From Clostridiales bacterium UBA2432 (GTDB lineage: Bacteria > Bacillota > Clostridia > Lachnospirales > Vallitaleaceae): DNA of 20,828 nt. A model generated the notes under the pieces. It worked only from the letters and a program-made list of their open reading frames with translations, had not been told where the DNA came from and ran no database searches. The stretch is from contig DDQW01000091.1 of the NCBI GenBank assembly GCA_002342805.1, forward strand, positions 6,924-27,751. Reading direction: 5' to 3'. Below, in pieces: positions 13,818-20,828 of the stretch. The translations under genes and the position numbers were made by a program. Position 1 is the stretch's first letter. Every line of letters begins with the position of its first letter.

Positions 13818-14922
13818 AAGCATCTTTCACCGCTTTTTTATTCTTATACATTTTTTTGTCTGCCGCTATATATAAATCGTCCATGGTCATCCCATCTATA
13901 TACTGTTCATATCCAAAGCTAAACGTTAAACGCTTAATCACAGGATCCTGATATTTAGATAGTTGTTCTGAAATTTCATGAATAAAAAACTCAATATTGC
14001 TCAAGTCTTGAATAACGATTACCGAAAACTCGTCACCACCTAATCGAGCTACAAAACCAATTTTTTGAAATACTTTTTTTAATATCTGGGCAAAAACAAT
14101 CAATATTTCATCCCCTTTATTGTGTCCATAATGATCATTAATTTCTTTAAAGGAATTTAGATCAAAAATGATAATACCGAAGTTCATATTGCTTTGCATT
14201 AAATGTGTCAAATAGGTCTCATGACTTCGACGATTATACAATCGAGTCAAAAAATCCTCCTCTGTCGGACTAGTTTCTAGAAAAATATAAATCACTAACA
14301 AGCCTAAAACAATGGATGTCCATGAAAAATGTAGTTTCGAATCAAAAAGCTGGACAATCATGCCTAATATGGGAATCAAAAAACACAAAAAATAGATTAA
14401 GGCTTCATAGGATATCATTTTCCTGATATTTTTCAAAACAAAATAAAGCATATACAAATATATACTTGCTAATACTAAGTAATGAAGCATTTTTAGGTCA
14501 CCACTGCTATAACTATTGGTTTCTGGATTAATCCTAAAATATATAGGATAGAACACATTAATCACCAGGGCAATAAGTGTTCCTACACTTGCCTGTTGAT
14601 AATATAAATATCGATAAATGCGTTTCGGATCTTTGAAGATTCTAAAATCAACATAAGAAAGTAGCAATCCACCAATAATGGGACCCATTAGAAAAAGAAC
14701 AACATTCGTAATATATTCAAGAAAATACGCTCCTTGAAACGTCATTCCGTCAAAGATCCACGTCAACGGCTCCACAATAATTGCTGTTGCTGTTGCAAAA
14801 GCAATGAATTTTATTAGTCGCTTGCTAAATGTTTGTATTTTGGTCAGCCGAATGAATAAATACAATACATACAATATCATTAAGCCAAATATATTAATTT
14901 GAAACTGCACAAGATAGTTCAT
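13816..14922 (-). CDS. Membrane-bound diguanylate cyclase (GGDEF)
   Basis: The 368-residue protein has about seven N-terminal membrane helices (residues 5-215) and a C-terminal GGDEF domain (about 220-365) that makes c-di-GMP from two GTP. Active-site elements are intact: LTRLYNRRS, IIFDLNSFKEINDHYGH and GGDEF at 295-299. The inhibitory I-site (RxxD five residues before GGDEF) is absent; the position reads QKIG (286-289), so product feedback inhibition is not expected. The membrane part may sense a ligand but matches no sensor I can name. ATG at 14922 with GGGTG 7 bases upstream; 17 bases after the CorC-like gene, so probably one operon. Confidence 0.92.
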   Translation of the reverse strand: MNYLVQFQINIFGLMILYVLYLFIRLTKIQTFSKRLIKFIAFATATAIIVEPLTWIFDGMTFQGAYFLEYITNVVLFLMGPIIGGLLLSYVDFRIFKDPKRIYRYLYYQQASVGTLIALVINVFYPIYFRINPETNSYSSGDLKMLHYLVLASIYLYMLYFVLKNIRKMISYEALIYFLCFLIPILGMIVQLFDSKLHFSWTSIVLGLLVIYIFLETSPTEEDFLTRLYNRRSHETYLTHLMQSNMNFGIIIFDLNSFKEINDHYGHNKGDEILIVFAQILKKVFQKIGFVARLGGDEFSVIVIQDLSNIEFFIHEISEQLSKYQDPVIKRLTFSFGYEQYIDGMTMDDLYIAADKKMYKNKKAVKDA

Positions 14923-14939
14923 ATACAGTCACCCGCTTT

Positions 14940-16253
14940 CTATTTGTTACTATCTCCAAGGATTTTTAGCTTTACTTGTACAATGCGATTATTTGTTATT
15001 TTCTCAATAGTAAATTCACAATTCTCTACTTTGATACTTTGTTGGACTTCTTCACTCGGAATATGTCCAAGCATATTAATAATCATTCCCGCAATTGTGT
15101 CATAATCTTCTGTTTCAACTTCAAAGTTTAATAACAGACGTTCATTGACAACTTCTACAGGAACACTACCGCGTATTAAATAGGTGTTCTCAGCAATTTT
15201 TCGTATATCTGGCTCATCTTTAAGGTCATATTCGTCATCAATCTCACCGACAATTTCTTCGATAAGGTCTTCCATGGTAACAATTCCGGAAAACCCTCCA
15301 TATTCATCCACTAAAATAGAGATTTTCTTTTTTCCTTCTTGCATTTCTTTAAACAGATCATCAATTCTCTTTCTTTCGGGAACAAAATATGCCGGACATA
15401 ATAACTTCTTAATTTCAACTTGGTCAAATCCAACCTTAAAAGCTTCTTCGATAAAATCTTTCATATATAGTATCCCGATAATATTGTCCCTCGTCCCTTC
15501 AAAAACCGGTATTCTAGAATGCTTGATGTGCAACAAATCGGGAAGATATTCTTTGATATTTTTTTCAACATTAATAACATAGGCTTCTGTTCTTGGCGTC
15601 ATGATTTCCTCGGCAGGTTTATCATCAAGTTCAAATATGCTATTAATCATCCTACGTTCCGTTAGATTAATCGTCCCATGTTCTTGGGCTACTTCGACAA
15701 GTGAACGAATTTCTTCTCTTGACACTTTTTCTTCGAGGTCATCCTCTCGAATACCAAACAATCGCAAAAGCAAATTTGTCGATACAGACAAAAGTTTGAT
15801 AAATGGAGTCACAATTTTTTGTACGACTATAATAGGTTTAACCGAGAAAAGGGCGATGGCTTCAGATTTTTTCAAGGCCAATCGTTTAGGAAATAATTCT
15901 CCAAAAACAAGGGTAAAATAAGACAAGAGAACTGTTACTAAAATTAAGGCAATATTCTGGCTATATGGTATATGCACTATATCAAGAAGTGCTGCAAAAT
16001 CATCTGAAATTCCGGTTGCAGCATATGCACTTGAAAACAATCCGGCTAAAGTAATCCCTACTTGAATTGTTGATAAAAATTTGGTCGGTTCTTGTATAAG
16101 CTTTTCTACCGACTTCGCATTCTTGTTCCCCTTGTCTGCAAGCATTTTTATTTTATTTTTATTTATTGATACAATCGCCATCTCTGCAGATGCAAAAAAT
16201 GCATTAATGAGCGTTAATGTTAATATCAGAACTAGATTAGCTCCTATCGTCAT
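14940..16253 (-). CDS. CNNM/CorC (HlyC/CorC) family membrane protein
   Basis: The 437-residue protein has the full family layout: CNNM/DUF21 membrane domain (about 1-185; SAEMAIVSINKNK and VFGELFPKRLAL), paired CBS domains (about 205-335; EEIMTPRTE, SRIPVFEG, DEYGGFSGIVTMEDLIEEIVGEI) and a C-terminal CorC_HlyC domain (about 350-430; RGSVPVEVVNE, EDYDTIAGMII). Members are linked to magnesium or other divalent-cation export and regulation. The old name hemolysin is not supported by function. ATG at 16253 with GAGGT 5 bases upstream. It is first in a likely operon with the diguanylate cyclase and is driven by a good promoter at 16288-16316. Confidence 0.93.
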   Translation of the reverse strand: MTIGANLVLILTLTLINAFFASAEMAIVSINKNKIKMLADKGNKNAKSVEKLIQEPTKFLSTIQVGITLAGLFSSAYAATGISDDFAALLDIVHIPYSQNIALILVTVLLSYFTLVFGELFPKRLALKKSEAIALFSVKPIIVVQKIVTPFIKLLSVSTNLLLRLFGIREDDLEEKVSREEIRSLVEVAQEHGTINLTERRMINSIFELDDKPAEEIMTPRTEAYVINVEKNIKEYLPDLLHIKHSRIPVFEGTRDNIIGILYMKDFIEEAFKVGFDQVEIKKLLCPAYFVPERKRIDDLFKEMQEGKKKISILVDEYGGFSGIVTMEDLIEEIVGEIDDEYDLKDEPDIRKIAENTYLIRGSVPVEVVNERLLLNFEVETEDYDTIAGMIINMLGHIPSEEVQQSIKVENCEFTIEKITNNRIVQVKLKILGDSNK

Positions 16254-16287
16254 ACTGTACCTCGTCTCTCCATAAGTTTTTAATTTA

Positions 16288-16316
16288 ATTATAGGTTATT
16301 TTTGTATTGACATCAA
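16288..16316 (-). promoter_or_regulatory. Promoter of the CorC-like/GGDEF operon
   Basis: On the minus strand TTGATG (16311-16316), 17 bp, TATAAT (16288-16293). Its -35 box overlaps the -35 box of the divergent promoter by two bases. Confidence 0.75.
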
Positions 16317-16337
16317 GTAAACTTTATAGGGTATACT
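16307..16337 (+). promoter_or_regulatory. Promoter of the PL26-like gene with 19-bp spacer
   Basis: TTGACA (16307-16312) and TATACT (16332-16337) are 19 bp apart. Box quality is high but the spacer is 2 bp over optimum, which often signals a regulated promoter. RNA polymerase cannot occupy this and the divergent promoter simultaneously. Confidence 0.6.
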
Positions 16338-16365
16338 AAAAACATTAAATTAGGGAGGTAGTCGT

Positions 16366-18621
16366 ATGATCCAATTGCATTTTGAAAAATTAGCTTATTT
16401 CAATCGATATCATGAGATTTGTTCTGTTTCTATTCCTTTTGCTCAAGGCGAATTTGTTGATATCAATCAACTTACTATTTATGACTCTTTAAATCAAATC
16501 ACACCACATCAAACAAAAATTCTCTCAAGATGGCCAGACCATTCCATTCGTTGGATTTATATAGTATTTATGTGCAACCTTAAAGGAAACCTATCCACCG
16601 ATTACTTTGCTAGCATCCACCCTCGGACATCAGATAGGCCCCAAATAACAAAAACACTTTCTTCTATAGAAACTTCGAATCAATCGCTTGACTTTAGGCT
16701 TCTTAAGGAAGATACTCTCCGTTTATATGACGGAATAAGTCCAATCGAATTTCATGTTCAAACGATGCTTTCCGATGCCCAATCAAACACTTATGTTGCC
16801 ACTCTCGATAATTTGGAGCTTCAAACGCTTATGGATGGACCCTTACGTTACCAATATCGCGGATACGGAAAGCATCTTTTAGCACAAAGTGATACCGATG
16901 CTCCCGCTCAATTACTTGATTACGAGATGACTTTTACCTTAGACCATCAAAAACCATGGATACAAGTCGATTACCGATTAATCAATAAAACTGCTTCCCA
17001 TGTTTCACTGAGCAAAATTGATGTTGCTATCACCTCTCATTCTCATAGTGATCCGTCAAAAAAAACCGCTAGTCCATCCGTCCTTGGCTCTCTTGCAACA
17101 TCAAATTATAAAAGTAATATCGTCACATCCACATTGACAGAACCCCTCTCTCAACTTATTGACGGTGATTATCTAATGAAGGATGCCAATGAACATTATC
17201 CTGAAACTTTTTATGGGACAGCTTTTGTTGACTACTTCAACCAAGATGCCAAAGCAGGTTTATGCGCTACACATTATCAAGCTTATCAGAATTTTCCTAA
17301 GGGGATGACGGTCAATAAAGATGGCCTTGTCCTTGAATTATTACCCGATGTAGATGAACCCTTAACGCTTTATGCAGGCATGGCTAAAACACATACATAT
17401 TTTTTACACCTTCATCAGGAGTCTATTGAAGATGATGCATCAACAAGTTATGATGACCTTGTCAACTATCTTAATCTTCAAAGTTTACAATTTCAAATGC
17501 CTGATCGTCCCACGCTCGATCCATCAATATACCAGTCAGCAGGCGTATTGGAAAACATCTACACCCAATCACCGTCTCCGGATATTGATCAAAAGATGCT
17601 CAATAAGGCCGATCGCCGTAGCCGTGGATTTGGTATTTTAAATTGGGGCGACGCACCGGATATGAACTATACAAATCAAGGCCGCGCTCAGGGCAATCTG
17701 GTCTGGACCAATAATGAATATGATTTTCCTCATGCTGCCATGTTACTCTATACAAAAACCGGCGTCCGTCGCATGATGGATTATTGTTTAGTCGCAGGAC
17801 GGCATCAGATGGATGTTGATGTATGTCACGCTCCTGATCTAGGATTACGCTACCAAGGTCAAATAGAACATAGTGGCAACCATCATACCGGAGATGTCAA
17901 ACCTTGCCATCAATGGGTTGAAGGGCTCCTTGATTATTATCACTTAACCGGAGAAGACACAGCCTTATCCACAGCTTTAGGTATAGGGGAAAACATTCTC
18001 AAGCTTCTGACACTTCCCAGATATGCCCAAAGTGGTGGAATCAATGCACGTGAGACAGGTTGGGCAATGCGTTCACTTATCGGACTATACAAAGAAACGC
18101 ATGACGAAAAATGGTTGGCTCCAACACAAAAAATCATTCAACAATTTAAAGAATGGTACGACACATATGGTGGTTGGCTTGCGCCCTATACCGATCACAC
18201 TGTCATTCGTGTTCCCTTTATGATTTCTGTTGCTGTCGGAAGCCTTATGCGCTATTATCGCATTCGTCCGGATGAATCCATACGCGACTTGATCATTCAT
18301 GCCATTGACGATATGTGCGAAAACTGTATGCTACCGGATGGATCTTTTTACTATAAAGAACTTCCAAGTTTACAGCGTCCGTCTTATAACACCCTTGTCC
18401 TAGAAGCTTTAGCAATAGCATACGAGTTGACATCCGACAAAAAATATTTAACTGCAGGACTTAAAACATTTGAAAAGCTTGGTCAAGACGGGACGCCGTC
18501 AGCAGGCAAGCGCATATACGACACATTTACCCTCGTTACCGGAGGACTAAGTCCAAAAGCATTTGCCCAATCTTACCATGCACTTGCCTTCTTCTACAAA
18601 CAGTTAGAAGAAAGCGAATAA
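16366..18621 (+). CDS. PcRGLX/YetA-like protein (PL26-type exo-rhamnogalacturonan lyase homologue)
   Basis: The 751-residue protein has no signal peptide and is presumably cytoplasmic. The N-terminal RIFT-barrel region (about 1-115) shows VSIPFAQGEF, then SRWPDHSIRWIYIVF, the family signature. A central beta-sandwich (about 116-385) and a C-terminal alpha/alpha-toroid (about 386-750; FGILNWGDAPD, YDFPHAAMLLY, HHTGDVKPCHQWVEGLLDYY, SGGINARETGWAMRSLIGLY) complete the three-domain plan. Relatives release unsaturated galacturonosyl-rhamnose from rhamnogalacturonan; YetA lies in a B. subtilis pectin-related region. A cytoplasmic position implies action on imported oligosaccharides. ATG at 16366 has AGGGAGG upstream. 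It is a lone gene with no transporter beside it, so substrate assignment is tentative. Confidence 0.8.
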   Translation: MIQLHFEKLAYFNRYHEICSVSIPFAQGEFVDINQLTIYDSLNQITPHQTKILSRWPDHSIRWIYIVFMCNLKGNLSTDYFASIHPRTSDRPQITKTLSSIETSNQSLDFRLLKEDTLRLYDGISPIEFHVQTMLSDAQSNTYVATLDNLELQTLMDGPLRYQYRGYGKHLLAQSDTDAPAQLLDYEMTFTLDHQKPWIQVDYRLINKTASHVSLSKIDVAITSHSHSDPSKKTASPSVLGSLATSNYKSNIVTSTLTEPLSQLIDGDYLMKDANEHYPETFYGTAFVDYFNQDAKAGLCATHYQAYQNFPKGMTVNKDGLVLELLPDVDEPLTLYAGMAKTHTYFLHLHQESIEDDASTSYDDLVNYLNLQSLQFQMPDRPTLDPSIYQSAGVLENIYTQSPSPDIDQKMLNKADRRSRGFGILNWGDAPDMNYTNQGRAQGNLVWTNNEYDFPHAAMLLYTKTGVRRMMDYCLVAGRHQMDVDVCHAPDLGLRYQGQIEHSGNHHTGDVKPCHQWVEGLLDYYHLTGEDTALSTALGIGENILKLLTLPRYAQSGGINARETGWAMRSLIGLYKETHDEKWLAPTQKIIQQFKEWYDTYGGWLAPYTDHTVIRVPFMISVAVGSLMRYYRIRPDESIRDLIIHAIDDMCENCMLPDGSFYYKELPSLQRPSYNTLVLEALAIAYELTSDKKYLTAGLKTFEKLGQDGTPSAGKRIYDTFTLVTGGLSPKAFAQSYHALAFFYKQLEESE

Positions 18622-18635
18622 AAAAGATAAACAAA

Positions 18636-18676
18636 AAACTCCGATTTCAAATCATATTCATTTGAAATCGGAGTTT
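18636..18676. terminator. Bidirectional terminator between PL26-like and YhfC-like genes
   Basis: Perfect 17-bp arms (18636-18652 and 18660-18676) flank a 7-base loop. They lie between two convergent genes. The minus strand has T-rich sequence after the stem (GTTTTTTGTTT), and the plus strand has GTTTCTAATTT. It should stop transcription from both sides. Confidence 0.9.
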
Positions 18677-18681
18677 CTAAT

Positions 18682-19512
18682 TTACACTACTGCCCAATGT
18701 TTTTTTACATATTTTATAATAAAAGCAGATACAATTGCAATCACTGTCAAGAATGCATATAAGACAATGTATGCGGTCGTTTGCGAAAATATATTTCCTA
18801 AATACTCTGTTGACATACCATTGGTTACAACGACAGTAAAATCAACAAAGGTATGGATAACTAAGCAAACTGCAATTCCGATCAAGTCTTTTCCTTTGAA
18901 AACAAAATAAAAAACTAGAAGACTCAGTGCCAAATGCAAAATCATTGTAAGTACACGCTCATATCCTGCAAGATAAAATATTGTGCTACTTGAGTTCAGC
19001 AAGGTCTCTCTAACAGTAACCAGGCCACTCACATCAATACCTTGGTTTTGAACTTGTTCCGTCATAATATCAAAGCTACCCGTGTTAATCATCACAATAT
19101 AAACCAAATTATTTATATAGGTCAATCCAACGATAATAATCGCTTCAATCCCACCATGTCCAAGCCCGGCTGCAACGCCTCTTTCATAGGTCAACTTTTT
19201 GCGCAAAATCTTTGCCACACCATATCTACCAATAACTTCGAACAGGCCTGCTGTAAAGGATAATATAAAACAATACACCAGAAAATTATTTTTAGCAAAT
19301 TTTTGAAAATCCGAATTCCCTGAAAGCACATTGAGTATCGGTATACGTATCAACATCTGTAGCACAAAAAATCCGGCTGCTCCTAACAGCCATGCTGTCC
19401 ATACACCTTTTCCTTTGTTCCTAATTCCATAAATAATCCAAACAATAATCGGTAAAAATAAACTGAGTAACAAGGTGACAATAACCGCAATAATTGTACT
19501 TGTACTTATCAT
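18682..19512 (-). CDS. yhfC: YhfC-family intramembrane protease-like protein
   Basis: The 276-residue protein has about seven or eight membrane helices and the YhfC family pattern: FEVIGRYGVAKIL (91-103), AAGLGHGGIEAI (114-125; H119 and E123), an ER pair at 185-186 with H193, and H220 in a late helix. Related glutamic intramembrane proteases of the CPBP type use a Glu-Glu pair. Here the first motif reads FEV, not FEE, so one glutamate (position 93) is Val. Whether activity survives is uncertain. ATG at 19512 has GAGGAGG 6 bases upstream. It is a single gene with its own promoter, convergent to the PL26-like gene. Substrate unknown. Confidence 0.85.
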   Translation of the reverse strand: MISTSTIIAVIVTLLLSLFLPIIVWIIYGIRNKGKGVWTAWLLGAAGFFVLQMLIRIPILNVLSGNSDFQKFAKNNFLVYCFILSFTAGLFEVIGRYGVAKILRKKLTYERGVAAGLGHGGIEAIIIVGLTYINNLVYIVMINTGSFDIMTEQVQNQGIDVSGLVTVRETLLNSSSTIFYLAGYERVLTMILHLALSLLVFYFVFKGKDLIGIAVCLVIHTFVDFTVVVTNGMSTEYLGNIFSQTTAYIVLYAFLTVIAIVSAFIIKYVKKHWAVV

Positions 19513-19540
19513 TATATCCCTCCTCGATTTAATTACTTAT

Positions 19541-19570
19541 ATTATACCTTTAAGCTATTAAATAAAGCAA
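19541..19570 (-). promoter_or_regulatory. Promoter of the YhfC-like gene
   Basis: On the minus strand TTGCTT (19565-19570), 18 bp, TATAAT (19541-19546). The -10 is perfect and the -35 matches at the first three positions. Confidence 0.65.
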
Positions 19571-19649
19571 GAATCTCTTTGTGTTATGGGTTTATGTGGA
19601 TTACATCTGTTCAAAATACATTAAATCTCGAAAAATCTATCATTTTTCC

Positions 19650-19677
19650 TTGATTTTAGTTGATATAATGTTATAAT
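19650..19677 (+). promoter_or_regulatory. Promoter of gap
   Basis: TTGATT (19650-19655), 16 bp, TATAAT (19672-19677). A second TATAAT at 19664-19669 has no matching -35. The predicted start near 19684 gives a 5' leader of about 113 bases. The 284-base gap between the YhfC-like gene and gap holds only these two divergent promoters and the leader. Confidence 0.65.
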
Positions 19678-19735
19678 TATAAAGAGCTATGTAAAATCAA
19701 TATTGAATTTGCAAGCTATTTATTCAAACTATTAT

Positions 19736-19770
19736 GGGACCCAAATCGTCAACCAGGCCATATTTGGCCC
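19736..19770 (+). promoter_or_regulatory. gap leader region with two mutually exclusive hairpins
   Basis: GGG (19736-19738) plus CCAAAT (19741-19746) can pair with ATTTGG (19762-19767) plus CCC (19768-19770), with a 2-base bulge. Alternatively GGCCA (19756-19760) pairs with TGGCC (19765-19769). The two cannot form together. Could be chance or a stability or regulatory element. Confidence 0.35.
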
Positions 19771-19796
19771 GCACTAAATTTTTAGGAGGAAATAAA

Positions 19797-20795
19797 ATGA
19801 CTAAAGTAGCAATTAATGGTTTTGGCCGTATTGGTCGTCTTGCTTTCAGACAAATGTTCGATACAGAAGGGTATGAAGTCGTAGCCATCAATGACTTAAC
19901 AGATGCAGCGACGCTTGCACACTTACTTAAATATGATACAGCTCAAGGTCGCTTCGAAAAAGAGATCACGAGCTCAGATAACTCAATTACCGTAGAAGGC
20001 AAAGAAATTACTATCTATGCACAAAAAGATCCTAGAGACCTTCCATGGGGAGACTTAGACGTGGATGTTGTCCTAGAATGTACAGGATTCTTTACAACAT
20101 TAGAATCTGCATCAGCACACATTGAAGCCGGCGCAAAAAAAGTTGTTATCTCTGCTCCAGCAAAAGGCGACCTAAAAACAATTGTCTTCGGAACAAACGA
20201 AGATATTCTTGACGGTTCCGAGAAAGTTATTTCTGCCGCTTCTTGTACAACAAACTGTCTTGCACCAATGGCAGACGCACTGAATAAGCTAGCACCTATT
20301 GATTCAGGTTATATGACAACAATCCATGCTTACACAAATGACCAAAACACACTTGACGCACCACATAAAAAAGGTCTTAGAAGAGCAAGAGCTGCTGCTC
20401 AAAATATCGTTCCTGCTACAACAGGTGCCGCTGCTGCAATCGGTTTAGTTATTCCAGAACTTAAGGGTAAACTAGACGGCAACGCTCAACGTGTGCCGGT
20501 TCCAACAGGTTCATTAACTGAACTTACTGCTGTTGTTAGCGCAGATGTTACCGCAGATGATATTAATGCTGCTATGAAAGCTGCTGCAAACGAATCATTC
20601 GGTTACAACACCGATGAAATTGTGTCTTCAGATATTATTGGAATCAAATATGGTTCATTATTTGACGCAACGCTTACCAAGGCAACTTCTCTTGGAAATG
20701 GCAAAACATTAGTAAAAGTCACTTCATGGTATGATAACGAAAACTCATACACTAGCCAAATGGTACGTACCATCAAATATTTTAACGAACTATAA
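19797..20795 (+). CDS. gap: Glyceraldehyde-3-phosphate dehydrogenase (type I, NAD-dependent)
   Basis: The 332-residue enzyme oxidises glyceraldehyde-3-phosphate to 1,3-bisphosphoglycerate in glycolysis. The N-terminal NAD-binding motif is INGFGRIGR (6-14), with D33 consistent with NAD preference. The catalytic cysteine C150 lies in SAASCTTNCLAPMA, with H177 as the partner base. WYDNENSYTSQMVRT closes the C-terminus. Start chosen at ATG 19797, with AGGAGG 7 bases upstream; an in-frame ATG at 19734 would add 21 non-family residues and lacks a ribosome binding site. It has its own promoter, and a ribosome binding site immediately downstream indicates an operon, typically with pgk. Confidence 0.98.
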   Translation: MTKVAINGFGRIGRLAFRQMFDTEGYEVVAINDLTDAATLAHLLKYDTAQGRFEKEITSSDNSITVEGKEITIYAQKDPRDLPWGDLDVDVVLECTGFFTTLESASAHIEAGAKKVVISAPAKGDLKTIVFGTNEDILDGSEKVISAASCTTNCLAPMADALNKLAPIDSGYMTTIHAYTNDQNTLDAPHKKGLRRARAAAQNIVPATTGAAAAIGLVIPELKGKLDGNAQRVPVPTGSLTELTAVVSADVTADDINAAMKAAANESFGYNTDEIVSSDIIGIKYGSLFDATLTKATSLGNGKTLVKVTSWYDNENSYTSQMVRTIKYFNEL

Positions 20796-20817
20796 TTTTT
20801 AAAAAACTATAAATAAG

Positions 20818-20823
20818 AAGGAG
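20818..20823 (+). promoter_or_regulatory. Ribosome binding site of a gene just beyond the right edge
   Basis: AAGGAG lies 5 bases from the window end, 22 bases after the gap stop, with no terminator between. The start codon must lie outside. By common Firmicute gene order this is probably pgk, which cannot be confirmed here. Confidence 0.6.
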
Positions 20824-20828
20824 ACGAC

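Noticed and set aside
19734..19796. N-terminal extension of GAPDH
   Set aside because: Adds 21 residues absent from the family; the region is leader sequence and the consensus ribosome binding site serves ATG 19797.

Overview
The window is a low-GC stretch with strong AGGAGG ribosome binding sites and short gaps between genes. Gene content (ECF sigma factor with an ectodomain anti-sigma, Crp/FNR-type regulator with a cysteine cluster, RIC repair protein, YhfC protease, gap at the start of a glycolytic operon) fits an anaerobic member of the Clostridia in the Firmicutes. I cannot resolve genus from sequence alone. No rRNA, tRNA, CRISPR array, insertion sequence or phage gene is visible; the genes look chromosomal.

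Layout. 1-1546 (minus): an ECF sigma factor, then a translationally coupled membrane anti-sigma factor that runs off the left edge. Its outer domain resembles the RsgI-type self-cleaving (SEAL) domain and ends in an acidic tail encoded by 18-bp repeats. 1661-3958 (plus): a double-headed MerR regulator and a two-gene ABC-2 exporter, separated by a perfect 11-bp dyad. 3914-5971: a LysR regulator divergent from a YeiH/UPF0324 transporter. 5975-10174 (minus): a tight five-gene operon (MccF-like S66 peptidase, TM1586-type nitroreductase, TIM-barrel isomerase, D-2-hydroxyacid dehydrogenase, cupin) with no function I can recognise for the set. 10313-11607 (plus): PadR regulator and HAAS-domain membrane protein from a consensus promoter whose -10 box lies inside a perfect palindrome.

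11593-12969 (minus): an FNR-like regulator followed by a small papain-fold-like protein. Divergent from it at 13100 is a RIC (ScdA/YtfE) di-iron repair protein. A perfect TGTGA-N6-TCACA site lies between them, centred 41.5 bp before the predicted RIC start point. 13816-16253 (minus): a CNNM/CorC-type membrane protein and a membrane diguanylate cyclase. 16366-18621 (plus): a cytoplasmic PcRGLX/YetA-like (PL26-type) protein whose promoter overlaps that of the divergent corC-like gene. 18682-19512 (minus): a YhfC-family intramembrane protease. 19797-20795 (plus): gap, followed by a ribosome binding site for a further gene just beyond the window.

The main themes are envelope sensing and signalling (sigma/anti-sigma, ABC exporter, GGDEF, PadR/HAAS), nitrosative or oxidative stress response (FNR-like/RIC), and carbon metabolism (2-hydroxyacid dehydrogenase, pectin side-chain lyase-like protein, GAPDH). 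The parts most worth following up are the five-gene operon, the FNR-like/RIC regulatory site with the unknown papain-fold gene attached, and the sigma/anti-sigma pair with its repeat-encoded acidic tail.
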